64,000 nt of DNA from Euryodendron excelsum (GCA_033060915.1 CM065378.1:36367501-36431500); one strand, 5' to 3'; shown: positions 44,793-56,551, numbered from the stretch's first letter. Program-made: numbers and translations. The notes: generated by a model not told the origin, from the sequence alone.

Positions 44793-45868
44793 ATGTATGG
44801 ACTTGACCATGCAAGACCTCCTTAAGTCCCAGAATCGCAGGACATGACACAGCCTCTATATCACTCACACACTTCGTTTCAAGGGCCTCTAATTTTCTTG
44901 CCAAAGTAACAAGTCGAGATTTCACATCAGCATTCTCTTTAAGTTGGTACTTCACCCCTTTGTGAAGAGGAACGAAACTCGGGATTTTGGGTCCCAGTTG
45001 TTGCCAATCCCTAGTCAAGTTTGCTAGATTGTCAAAATAAGCAAATGCTTCATGGACTTGTTTATCCACAAATGTCCCCGCACACATGGTCTCTATAAAT
45101 TGCTTTAATTAGGGTGTAAGTGAAGCAAAGAAAGTTTGGATGGTGTGCCACTCGGGGTAACCATGATGTGGGCAAGCCATTAAGAGGTCCTTGTAACGCT
45201 CCCAGCACTGCAAAAACGATTCTCCCAATAGGGGAGAAAACTAAAAAATTTGGCGTCCAAGTGTTGCGATTTTTCGAAAAAAAATTCTCCTTGAAGCACT
45301 TGCCATGTATGGATAGACAATGGACTCAAGGAATTAAATCATGACTTGGCCCTATCCTTGAGACAAAAGGGAAAAAGCTTCATGAAGAATATTTCTCTTG
45401 GGCATGAGTTATTCATCACAAGGGAACATGTCTCCTCAAACTCCTTAACGAGTGAATAAGGTCGCTCTGAGTCTAATCCATGAAATTCCAGAAGTAGCTG
45501 CATCGTCCCTGGATGGATGTTTAAAGTATTGTAATGTGGTGAGAAAACAAAGCATGAAGTAGGAGCTTGTCTTAGGGGATTGATGTAATCCCTCAAGATT
45601 CAATATTAAGGAGTGGCGTAATCTCCATGGATGCTCCCTCTCTCAAATTCCTCACCCCTACTTGGTTTGGAAGATTAGGTAATTCATCATGGTTAGGTGG
45701 TACAAGATTGGGTAGCCCACTCCCCTCGTTCACGTTCTCCATAGGGATGAATCCTAGGTTGACAATGAAGGGTAAACCGAGAGTAGGTGTGTTGACCAAT
45801 GATGATGAAGGACTAGAACTCGCAAGCCTCACAAGACTCCTGTATATATCCCGTGTGAATGATGGCAT
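44793..45868 (-). pseudogene. gag: Athila-like element 2 gag, N-terminal part, decayed
   Basis: Minus-strand frames give GDYINPLRQAPTSC, LLLEFHGLDSERPYSLVKEF and MKLFPFCLKDRAKS (45,339-45,596), then a broken stretch, then MCAGTFVDKQVHEAFAYFD (44,734-45,087). This is the Athila gag core in the same order as at 10,913-11,767. Stops and frame changes are frequent. The gag C-terminus is lost where Ogre-like copy C adjoins. Confidence 0.82.
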
Positions 45869-46252
45869 GCAAATGAATGCAACAAATGAGATGTCTAAAT
45901 CCTAGAAGCACATCATACACAAATACATAAATGTCAGACAATGGCTCTTTTAATACAATGCCAGAGAATGACTTTTCAACTCCAATCTCCTACTCCACGT
46001 GCTTAACAATATCACCAATTGACAATTAAAGAACACTAGCCTACCTCCCATTAATGCCCCTAGCAGAATGCTATGCAACCTAATTAACCAAACAAAAGAA
46101 ACTACATAAAGGGTTTGAGGGATCAACATTGGCCTGAGGCCGTAGGTGCTTCCCTCAAAGGTGGGTGATCAATTCCCACCTATTTTGTAATTTTTTTTTT
46201 GTTTTTAATTTTGGCATTGCTTTGCAAGATCCTCGGTAATAGCGCCAAAACT
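45869..46252 (-). other. Leader and primer-binding site of Athila-like element 2
   Basis: A non-coding leader between the 5' LTR and gag. The PBS on the minus strand at 46,231-46,248 reads TTGGCGCTATTACCGAGG, tRNA-Asp-like. A T-run lies near 46,190-46,200. Confidence 0.65.
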
Positions 46253-47839
46253 TGATTCACTTCCAAATGTACAGTCAAGAGCAAGTGGTCGTGCTGTAGT
46301 TTTACCGGCAATGACCAATTATAATTCTCCAAGGGGATCTACACCAATATAGTTTAAGCACAAAGCAATAGCAAATTAGAGCACAATTAAATTCAATTGC
46401 AAAATAGGAGAAAATCAGCCTGAAATAACCAAAATAAGACTGAAAATCTTTTGGGGGTTTTGAATTAGTTGGTGAACTATACTAAACATTCGACATGGAA
46501 AGTAAACGACAATTACCGCTAAACTAACGAAATTAAAGTAACTCAATTCTATCACTTAGAACACTATGAATTAACAACTAAACAATCAATATTTCATGAA
46601 CATTAACTACTAAAAAGAGAAATTGGAGAAGAAATCAATTCAACCTAATTGAAGTAAATTTAATCCAAGAAAACAATAAGAAATTCAAGTAGAGATAAAA
46701 AAAAAAAAAAAAATTGGATACAATTGATTCAACTCATCAATTCATGAAATGGAATTTGTAGAGAGTCCAGTTTGACTCAAATCAAGGATCCCTTCCATGG
46801 AACCTTGATTCGAAAGATATGGCTATGAAAACCTTGATTTCTTTTATAATTGGAGTTAGATTCAATAAGGAATTGTAGTTCCTTGAGAGAAAATCACAAG
46901 TTCATAGACCATGATTATAATCCCAAGAGTTCTAAGTAAGAATCAACTCAAATTAGAGAATAAGAAACAAATCTAAAGATGTTCAATCAAGATCATGAAC
47001 TTTCCTTCAAATCCCATGCAATCCTTGATGAATGTTCACAATTGCGTCCAATTGAGAAGCTTAATTGGCCATTTCCATGAAGAAAAGCATGTAGAAGATG
47101 ATAGAAAGCATGAACAACACTAGATCTAGAATTTAATTGCTGCAATTGGGTGTTTGCCTTTAAGGAAAATGAAAGAAAATGCAAAGAAAGTTAAGGAAAA
47201 TACAAGAACTAAAAATCTAAAACTTTCTCTCTCTAAAAACTATTTTAAAAGCTCTTTAAAAATCACTCTCTCTATACAAAAATGTCGTACTCTGCCTTTT
47301 ATAGCCCACATGGTCGGCTAAAATAGGTAGAACAATGTACATATAATTCTGTTACAAAACCCAGCGTCAAGACGGAAAAAGTAGTATCCTGACGCTAATG
47401 CAAATAGCTTGGCCTTGATGCCTCTGATCGTTAGGACGGTTTGAACGGAGCATCCTGACGCTAGCCTTATCTTCTGGGCTTCATTCCTTCTGAGCATGAG
47501 GATGGTTGAATGTAGTATCCTGACGCTAGGCCATTTCGAGGTCAAACAAGCTCTCTGATCGTCAGGACGATAATTAGGAGTGCCCTGACGCTAAGCTATT
47601 TTCTTTAGCTGTGAACTCTTTGAGCATTAGGATGCTGAAATCCTCCGTCCTGACACTAATGCATTTTGATACACTTTCCATTTATACCCCCTCATTGGCC
47701 TTCTTAGCTGGATAACCTACAAAAAGCAACAAAACTTAGCAACATGAAAACATTATGTAAAAAAAGCTTATTAATAAGGAACTTAGCACTAACAAAACCC
47801 AAAATCAATGGTTGAGATTACACTTTTAAAGTGTATTCA
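46253..47839 (-). repeat. Athila-like element 2, 5' LTR (1.59 kb)
   Basis: Begins TGATTCACTTCC next to the PBS and ends GTGTATTCA, parallel to the GTGTAATCA end of element 1. The minus-strand TATA (CTATAAAAGG) is at 47,296-47,305 with the inverted-repeat array upstream. An A-run lies near 46,699-46,716. It cuts off the 5' part of the Copia-type LTR that follows. Confidence 0.8.
47363..47656. repeat. Inverted-repeat dimer array AGCGTCAGGACG/TCCTGACGCT in Athila-like LTR 2
   Basis: Five units. Left arms start at 47,366, 47,430, 47,495, 47,561 and 47,625 (period 64-66); right arms TCCTGACGC start at 47,387, 47,453, 47,518, 47,583 and 47,648 (21-23 bp later). Arms are up to 10 bp and reverse-complementary. 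Confidence 0.92.
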
Positions 47840-48326
47840 ACAGCCTCCAAGATTTATTCTTGATTGTTCAGATCATTCAGTGTATTTATTGAAGAACATC
47901 CGCAGTGATTTCGTCTTTGGTGGATTCTAGAGATAAAGTGGAGCAACATGGTAATTCAGTGTTAAAGTCAAGTGCTACGAGACTAGAAAATTGAGGAGTC
48001 GAGCAAGAACACTTCAACCATTCTTCGTGGTGATTCGAACGTTGTCCATGGTGATTCAGACGTTATCCATGGTGATTCGGAGTTTTGGGTTGTAAGTTGA
48101 TCTTGTGTACATTGATCATTATAGTGCTTGGCTTTCTTGACGGATGTGATTTTTTCCTGATTTGGATTTTGACAAGAAATAATGTGTTTCTTTGCTTATC
48201 GCTTTTACATTATTGTTTATGATGAATGTATGAATGACCATATAAGTAAAGAGAACTAGATTTAGGGTTTATAGTAACCATACCACTCCCTCAAGGTTAG
48301 TAAATTCTGGAATTAAAGAATTTTCA
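47840..48326 (+). mobile_element. Short-interior Copia-type element, 5' LTR remnant
   Basis: Aligns with 53,774-54,259 (ACAGCCTCCAAGAT ... GAATTTTCA). About the first 500 bp of this LTR are missing because Athila-like element 2 abuts it. Confidence 0.85.
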
Positions 48327-48567
48327 ATTGGTATCAAAGCGGATCACTCCTTTATTGTCGAGTGTGATTCTAAAATTCAAATTTCATGGATTTATCTAAA
48401 GAGCATTTGTTCCTCTTGTGTGGTTAGGATCTTTGAGGCTTGTGATTGAGGGGGAGTTATGCTTTTTGAACTTAAATGCACCTTTACTTTTCATAGGGTT
48501 GGGAATTGTATTGAATGAGAAATTTTTTTTTGTTTTGAGTCTTGTTACAAAATCACCAAGGGGAGAT
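48327..48567 (+). mobile_element. Interior of the short Copia-type element: PBS, 241 bp, polypurine tract
   Basis: The PBS TGGTATCAAAGC (48,329-48,340) directly follows the LTR, and the polypurine tract AAGGGGAGAT directly precedes the 3' LTR start TGTTCGG at 48,568. Only about 200 bp lie between, with no coding signal. Size and layout match a TRIM-like non-autonomous element, though with LTRs of about 1 kb. An extreme internal deletion is the alternative; a second PPT-like GAGGGGGAG at 48,448 hints at that. Confidence 0.7.
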
Positions 48568-48599
48568 TGTTCGGTATTTTTGGTGATTTATGTGTTAAC
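48568..48599 (+). repeat. Short Copia-type element, 3' LTR start
   Basis: TGTTCGGTATTTTTGGTG and 14 more bases, cut by Ogre-like copy D and resumed at 53,277. Confidence 0.75.
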
Positions 48600-51500
48600 T
48601 GTAAGCACCTCATTTTTGCCCCCTCGACAGTCTCCAGTCCGTCCCAACTTGAGCTCAAGTCAATATGAATATATTCTAGAATTCTAGTCTTAATCCAGTC
48701 AATTCATCGCTTCACGGGCCCACCAAGCCCAAATAGAGGCAAAATGACCAAAATGCCCTTGTGGGCGTTGTTCGGTCAAATCCCATAGGCACGTCTTCCC
48801 GAAGACGGTAAGTCTCCTTTTCTAGTCTAATTTCAATCCCTCTCTTGAGAAAGTTGATTTCTCGAGACGGTAAGTCTATCCAGTCCGGCACGTTTTTCAA
48901 AGAAAGTTCCTTCAGAACGATAAGTCCCTTCAAACCCATCAACCGGGACGAGACCCCAAGTCCCCTAGATGGTAGAACGGTCCACCTTTAGCGCCTACTA
49001 GCCCGCCAATACAGAAATGTCCGTTTTGCACGCCTTCTGAGAAAGTTGATTCCTCAGGTGCTAAGTCCCTTTAGTAACTTCCTAATAACAAGCAGTCTCG
49101 GGAATGATCGCGAACCGTCAGAGTAGCAGAAGTACTAGCAAACATCGCAACCGTCAAAATAGCAGAAATACTCGCAAATAGGTCGATATAGGGAATTGCC
49201 AACAAACCCCTGTATCACAGGACCACCGCCAGAGTGACGGAAACACTCAAAACCCAGGTCAAAACCTAGCCCACTTCGGTGAAAAATGACCAAACTGCCC
49301 ATAGGGCCATTTTTCGGCACGTTTCTCGAGAAAATACCTAAGTCCTCAAAACGATAAGTCCACCCTTCTAAAATTGTCTTAAAAGCAATCTGGCATGATT
49401 AGGTGCCTTTTAGTTAGTTTCAGGCCAATTCCGAGACTTTTCGGTCAAGATGACCATTTTGCCCCTAGGCATCCAAGTGCCCCGAGGACCACACCAGCTT
49501 TAGGTATCAAACCGATAACCTCCCAAGAATGCTTCCTATAGTATTCTCAACCTTCTATTATCTTTTCAGATCATTCCGAATCAGTTCTCGCAAATTTGGT
49601 GCGAAATGACCGTTTTGCCCCTGGTGGGCAAGTCGCCTTTTCCAACCACACTGGCTCTGGGTATCAAATCGGTAACCTTTAGAAACATTCTAAATAATGT
49701 TTACAAATCTTAAGTCTTTTTTCGGGACATTTTGAGTCTGTCCCAGCAGCTTTCTAGCCTGATTGACCGTTTTGCCCCTAATGGCCCAATCAACCCTTCC
49801 AACAAACCCTGACATCCATTTTCAAGTCCATTACCCTCGAGACCCTATTCTAAGGGTTCCTACCCTTTTTCGGCCTTTTGGGTCATTTCTGGTCCCTTAA
49901 ATCCTTTTTTAACCTTCCGGAGTTACTCCTAATGAAGCCAGGCTTAAAATTGCATGGTAGTCACTCTTACAGGCGCCCAAATCTTCTGAAGTTACGTTGC
50001 TTGCCGACCTTAAAACTTTCCTAAGTGGCTGGCGCCAGCAGAAGGTTTTTTGGCTTGGCGCCACTGCAACAGGCTCTAGGTCATCCCTCTCTCTATAAAT
50101 ACAAAGCCTCCTCCAGCGTGAAAGAGGTCCGAAAACTCAATCTAAAAATCCTACTTTTCGATACACAGAGCTCGTAACCTCCTAAAACCCTAGTCTCCTT
50201 TAGATTCTCTAAACCTTATCCTCTATACACAAACCCTAGCCTCCTATACACTCATACACACTCTCATATACTCATACACTAGCCTCCAAAGCCTCCATTG
50301 AAGACTTGAAGTGCTGCAACTCGACACTCTTGAAGGCTGAAGACAAGCTCTAGAAGATCAAGACGAAGATTGAAGCGAAGACCAAAGCAAAGCAAGAAAA
50401 GCAAAGCGCACAAAGCAAAGCAAAATAAACAAGACACAATGTAGGCTTTCTCTTTAAGTTTACGCATCTTCCCCCTCTCTTCTCTCTCCTAACCTACTTA
50501 GATTTTATTCTATTTTAATCCCCTATCTTCCCCCCCCCCCCCTTCTTGCATGCTTGAAACAAGGGACTTTCCGATCCATGTGTAAGATTAGGCTATTGGA
50601 GGGTCACCGTGTTAGAAGCTTTCTTTTAGTCTAACCAGAGACCACGTGGGTTCAGCCCCCTTGATTATGTGGTCAAGCCTTTGATCTTGTATATTCACGA
50701 CTCCATCTTGCATTATGCATATCATAAGCTTGCATTCTTCCAAAATTCGTTTTCAAACTAGTTTTTGAAAACTTGCATTGTCATCGTTTTCAAACTTGCA
50801 TTAAAACCTTTTTTTTCAAAACTTGTTTTCAAAATCACAATCCTAGGGTGATTCTAGCCTTTTCATGGTTAGGGTTGCTTTAGGTAAGTGTTACATTTAA
50901 AGTGACCAATATGGTCCATATTTTCAAAATCATTGTTGTTTTCAAAACCACTATCCAAAAGTGGTTCTAGCCTTCTTATGGTTAGAATCGCTTTAAGAAA
51001 GTGAGATATTTTATATACTTTCTAAAAACTATCTTTTCAAATCTCTCTTTCTAAAAAATCTCTTTTCTAATACACTCTCTAAAAATTCTCTTCAATCTCC
51101 TTTTCGAAATTCCTTTCTAAAGTTGTTTTCTAAAACTTCCCTTCACAAAACTCACCTTCCCAAAAACTCCTTTCCAAAACACTCTCTTCGGTATCCACTT
51201 TCTAAAAACGCTCCCTAGGTCTCATTCTTAGAAAAACTCTTTTCAAAAATCTCCTTCCAAAACCATCTCTCTCCAAAAACTCTCTCAAAATGTTGCTTTC
51301 CAAAAAATCTTTCCAAAAACTCTCTTTTCAAAACTTACTTTCTAAAAACTCCTCTCTAGGATTTGCTTCCAAAAATCTCCCTTTCTAAAAACTTACTTTC
51401 CAAAATCTCTTTTCTTAGGGCCCAAGTCAAACTCTAGAACCCATAGTTAGGAAACCCTAATTTTCCTCCCCAAAAATATAGTTTCCAATTCTCTATTTTG

Positions 51501-53276
51501 GCCTTAAAACCTAGGTTTTTAAAACCTCTTATTTTTTACATCAAAATTATATATTTCCAAAATCTCTTTTCTACGTCAAAACTATAGTCTTCCAAATCTA
51601 GGGTTTCTAAAACTTCGCCTTCCAAGTCCATGCCAAATCCCATCTTCCCTTTAGGAAACCAAATCCAATCTCTCATTTAGGAAACTTGATCCTATCTTCC
51701 GTTTTTGGAAACAAAATCAAAATACCTTGTTTTAGAAACAAAATCTAATCCCTTGTTTTAGGAAATAGGAATCTCAATCCTTCCTAATCTAAATATTTTC
51801 TAATTCAACTCCTTCCTAATCTCCTACCTTCCTAAACCATAAGTTTCCTAAACCTAAACTTTTAAATCTTTCATTAAACTTTAAGTTTCTAAACCTTTCC
51901 TAATTCTTCATCTTTCCAAACCTTAACTTTCCAAATCTAACTTTTCAAACCTTTCAGAACTTCCCTATTTCTAAACTTTCCTAAACTTTAAATCTTTCCA
52001 AATCTAAAACTTTCTAAACTCAAAACTTTCTTGCTTTTAAAACTTCCCTATTTCAAAACATTCCAAATTTCAAACTTTCCAATTTCAAAACTTTCTTAAA
52101 ATGAAACCTTTCTTATTTCAAAACCTTTCCTATTTCAAAACTTTCCTAAATCGAAACTTTCCTAATTCAAAACCTTTTCTAAAATGACACTTTCCTAAAA
52201 TGAAACTTTCCTAAAAGAGAACTTTCCTAATTCGAACCCTTCCTAAATCTAACCTTCCATAATCTTCCAAGTCTAATATTCGAGTCAAATCTTTTCTCAA
52301 ATCTTTTCTAAGTCAAGTCTTTCTTAATCTCAAGTCCTTTCTAAATCCTATCTTTCCCAAGTTTAGGATTCCCAAATCTCAATCTTTCCAAAACAAGTCC
52401 AAATCTTTCTTCTAAGTTCTATCTTTCCAAATCCAAATTCCAATTTAACTCCTTTTTCAAACCAAATCTTCTATTTTCTATTGAACTCTTATCTGAATTA
52501 CAACTAACTTAATTCCTCAAAAAGGATACGTAGGCAACCCTCATGGGTGCGGTCAAAACTTTTTTCAAATCTCCAATTCCATAATCTATTTCAAACTTCC
52601 AATTCCAAATTTCTGTTTTCAAATTTCTATTTCCAATTTCTAAAACTTTCCAATTTCAAATTCATCTTTTCAAATTTCTTTTTAAATCAAATCAATTTCT
52701 TCTCAAATCTATTTTCTAACTTTTTTTTCTTGCACTTGCATATCATGCATTATGTCTTTTTAAACATTCTTTTTTAAAGTGGATAGGATTGGACATTTGT
52801 TAGTTGAAGACTCTCACAGGTGAATCTAGGGTGAATAGATATGTAGGTATTGCAAGGGCGGGGTAGGGTGATGGCTTAGTGCGTCTTTCCTCCACGTAAC
52901 CAACCTCCGAACCTAAGATCACTAATTTCGAAAGACCAAAATGGAGTTATTTTTCTAAAAAGGGCTTAAATATTTTTCAAAGGTTGCCAAACAACCTGTT
53001 TTCTTAAAAACGCTCTCTTGAGGTAGTATTTTCAAAATCGTTTTTAAAAACCCTAAGTGTGGTCCTCGGATTATACTTAATTTTTAGGTGACCTAACTCA
53101 CCTTAATCAAGTTAGGTGGCGACTCCAAAATTTTTCCAAAAGTCCTTTATTCAAATTAATTTTCAATTCAAACCAAATCGCACTCATTCTTCTAGGAGGA
53201 TGAGTTCTAACGAGAAAGTACAGTATTTTTTCCACTTGTGTGTATACTCCTCGAATGCAAAAAATCTGGCACGACA
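48600..53276 (+). mobile_element. Ogre-like solo LTR, copy D, 4.7 kb
   Basis: Runs from TGTAAGCACC to GGCACGACA with no PBS beside it. Flanks TTAAC (48,595-48,599) and TCAAT (53,277-53,281) differ at two transitions, so the target duplication is weak. It has the U3 motif at 49,285, 49,449, 49,605 and 49,762 (spacings 164, 156, 157), TATA at 50,093-50,102, and a 13-C run at 50,530-50,542 (also in copy A at 2,840-2,852). Conserved blocks are at 52,487-52,555 and 52,843-52,917. Confidence 0.88.
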
Positions 53277-54259
53277 TCAATAGTATTGTATTATTTTATA
53301 CCTTGTAAAATTTTAAGTTTAGAATAAGAAAATTTCAAATCACCAGGACATGGCTTGAGCAAAGCAAGATATAGCTCAAGCGATACAGAACTGCAAGTCG
53401 AGAAGAGATTCAAAGAGCATCGCTCAAAGTTGGCTTGAACATGGCTCGAGCAATACAGTAGTTTTAGTTCGAGAAAGAGTCCAGACTCCATGAAATTATT
53501 GCACACTATAAAACTCTTAAGCCAAGCACAAGTTTATCCAACTGAGTGGTTATCTGGATATATTTCTAAAGATGATATATATGTAAATCAAGTGGATAAA
53601 CTTGGGTTGAGCAAAACAAACCTATTACATAGACCTAATCTGATTTGAAGTCCAATTCTAAATAGAAGTCTACTACCCTTGGACTCACTCAAGCTTTATA
53701 AGTTTTTGAGGGGACATAATGTGATTTGAAACAGTGTTTAGAAAGGCTCATACTGATACAAAAATATTTACAAACAGCCTCCAAGATACATTCTTGAATA
53801 TTTAGATCACTCAGTGCATTTATTGAAGAACATTTGTAGTGATTTTGTCTCAATGGATTCTAGAGATGAAGTGGAGCACTGTGGTGATTCAATGTTAGAG
53901 TCAAGTGTTGCAAGATCAAAAAATTGAGGAGTCGAGCAAGAACACTTCAATCATTGTTCGTGGTGATTCAAACGTTGTCTGTGGTGATTCAGATGTTATC
54001 CATGATAATTCGGAGTTTTGGGTTGTAAGTTGATCTTGTGCACATTGATCATTATAGTGCTTGGCTTGCCTAACGGAAATGATTTTTTTCCAATTTGGGT
54101 TTTCATGAGAAATACTATGTCTCTTTACCTATTGCTTTTACATTATTGTTTGTGATGAATGTATGAATGACCATATAAGTAAAGAGAACTAGATTTACAG
54201 TTTATTGTGACCATACCACACCCTCAAGGTTGGTAAATCCTGGAATTAAGGAATTTTCA
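53277..54259 (+). repeat. Short Copia-type element, 3' LTR continuation
   Basis: The rest of a 1.0-kb LTR ending GAATTTTCA at 54,259. TATA (TATAAAAC) is at about 53,507-53,514, with a CTCGAG-type palindrome array immediately upstream. The small minus frame at 53,291-53,506 overlaps this array and is not a gene. Confidence 0.82.
53352..53451. repeat. GCTCGAGC-type palindrome dimer array
   Basis: GGCTTGAGC at 53,352, GCTCAAGC at 53,374, GCTCAAAG at 53,422 and GGCTCGAGC at 53,443 give spacings of 22, 48 and 21. GATACAG/AATACAG follows the second and fourth. An extra GGCTTGAAC sits at 53,432. Confidence 0.8.
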
Positions 54260-54740
54260 TTGCCAATCAAATCTTAGGTGGGTCTTCTTCTACATAAGTT
54301 TGAAAGAGGCTTTACAAAAATTGAGAAGGGTTAAGGTGTTGAAAAATAAATTCAACCTTTTATTATCAAAGGCTCAAAACTTGTTCCCAAACTCTGGTAG
54401 ATACTCAAATCTCCACATATGAGATGATCTTTTTGCTCATTATTTTAGAAAAAAATTCTATTCTTATTCCTCACAAATTTTGTGGTATAGAAAACTCCAG
54501 TATAATGATGTGGTAGTAGTACTTTCAAATTTATGGGTTTAAATCACTTTTATTTTGATTTAAACTGTAAGAATCACAAATAACTACATCACTTTGTATG
54601 AAAACTTTATACAAAAATTATGGTTGTATGGCATGACTCTTATAATGGCTTAGGTCTCCATTAATCACTTTAAGAAAGGGAAAAGCTATTCTTTCAAAAC
54701 TTTTGTAAAGAAAATTTTACCAAAATGATATGCCAGTAAA
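54260..54740. other. AT-rich flank with a possible MITE-like inverted repeat
   Basis: No coding signal. GGTATAGAAAACTCCAGTAT and GATGTGGTAGTA (about 54,483-54,520) are the imperfect reverse complement of AACTACATCACTTTGTATGA and ACTTTATAC (about 54,581-54,612), around a 60-bp AT-rich centre. This could be a small MITE or a diverged founder of the adjoining array. Confidence 0.3.
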
Positions 54741-55755
54741 TTTTTATAATTAAGAGTCATTATCATAGATTTTTTGTTTTAAAGTGAATGGTTCTTATTC
54801 AACCACATTATTCTGATAATTAATTCTGTATGAATATCAAACGATGTTGCTCCTGTTTGTCGAGCAAGTAAATGGTCGAGTTTTAGATGGAAAGATGGAA
54901 AGTCCCTTTTAGAATTTGAATCCTTCAAATTCAATAAACAAATGCCTAGATTTTTATAATTAAGAGTTATCACCATACATGTGTTGTTTTAAAATCAATG
55001 GTTCTCCTTCAATTGCATCATTTTGATAATTAATTCTGTATAAATATCAAACTCAAGTGCTTCTGTTTGTCAAACAAGTAAATGGTCGGGCTTCTAGATG
55101 GGAAGATGGAAATTCCCTATTGGAATTTTGAATACTCCAAATTTGATAAACAAATGTGTGAATTTTTATAATTAAGAGTCATCATCATGAATGTTTTGTT
55201 TTAAAGTGAATGGTTCTTATTCAATCACATTATTTTTATGATTAATTCTATATGAATATCAAACTTAGCTGCTCCCTTTTAAAATTCTGAATCCTGAATT
55301 TTTATAATTAAGAGTTATCACTGTGAATGTTTTGTTGTAAAGTGAATGGTTCTCATTCAATCGCATCATTCTGATTATTAATTTTGTATGAATATCAAAC
55401 TTAGCTGCTCTTATTTGTCAAGCAAGTAAATGATCAGGCTTCTAGATGGGAAGATGGAAAGTCCATTTTGGTAATCTGAATCCTCCAAATTTAATAAATA
55501 AAATACTGGATTTTTATAATTAAAAGTTATCACTGTGAATGTTTTGTTTTAAAATGAATAATTTTCATTCAACCGCATCATTTTAATAATTAATTTTATA
55601 TGAATATCAAACTCAGTTGCTCCTATTCGTCAAGCAAGTGAATGATTGTGCTTCTAGATGGGAAAGATGGAAAGTCTCTTTTAAAATTCTGAATCCTAAA
55701 TTTTGCATGAATATCAAACTCTGCTATTTTTGTTTGTCAAGCAAGTAAATAATTG

Positions 55756-56551
55756 GGGTCTGAGTTACTTAGTTTGCCCGGTGGCGAATTGTGAACTCAT
55801 CCGCGGTGGTAGATTTAGTGCGAAATTCGGTGAAATTCATAGATTTTATTGATCAAACTCGCGCACTCAGCCAGTTGGGTCATGGATTTATGGCCGAGAC
55901 AATTCTTTTGAATAACATGTGTAAACTTTTATTGAAGAGCTGCACACACCATATCACTTCCCGCAGAGCTGGAATGATTCAAAATGTCCATCTGCTTGTG
56001 GCATGGCTCGATACCTAAAGCCCACACATAGGAGTCAAAGAGCTCCAGACACCACACCAACCTGCTTTCTTGTGCAGTAATGGCCAACTAAAACATAATT
56101 ATGTTAACTACTTGGTATAGAAATCATATAATACAAAAACTTATCACATGAAATCTTTTATAAATATTTAATAATATAAATACTACTTATGTTAAACCAA
56201 AATAATATTGAATAACACAATTTTAATTATAACAAACTTAGACTAGATCTTCCACTAGTGAACTGGTGATACCACTAATGAACATCTCTCTTTCTTTCTT
56301 TTTTTTTCTTCTACTTCTTTGTATTTATTAAATACAATTACACATCATAGAATTGAAGCATAAAAAATATTAACTACATAAATACATGTATATAAATGCA
56401 TATATGTATAAATTTACTTAAATAGATATACATAAGTATATATATATGTACACATTGTGAATGTGCGCTTGTTCTCAATTTTTTTGACAAAGGACGCCCT
56501 CGCGCACTTGCACCCGCACTTGCACCTGCTCACGCTTTGTGTGACTTAGAA
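55756..56551. mobile_element. Unidentified 0.8-kb insertion in the 210-bp array
   Basis: Separates the two halves of one array unit (...AATTGGGG and CTTCTAAATGGG...). The left 300 bp is GC-richer and holds an open plus-strand frame at 55,791-56,018 (75 codons). Its LLKSCTHHITSRRAG faintly recalls a pentatricopeptide-type phrase, too weak to call. The centre is AT-rich and the right end has CGCGCACTTGCACCCGCACT-like repeats. I found no terminal repeats or TSD. Confidence 0.35.

Noticed and set aside
48600..53276. A complete retrotransposon rather than a solo LTR
   Set aside because: No PBS, PPT, second LTR or coding domain inside; its ends align with the ends of the LTR beside the PBS at 32,300.
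55791..56018. A pentatricopeptide-repeat gene fragment
   Set aside because: Only one short phrase (LLKSCTHHITSRRAG) is suggestive; no repeat of 35 residues is visible, so it is kept as an unidentified frame.
55756..56551. Helitron
   Set aside because: Begins TC, but the right end lacks a clear CTRR with hairpin, and the insertion is not between A and T.
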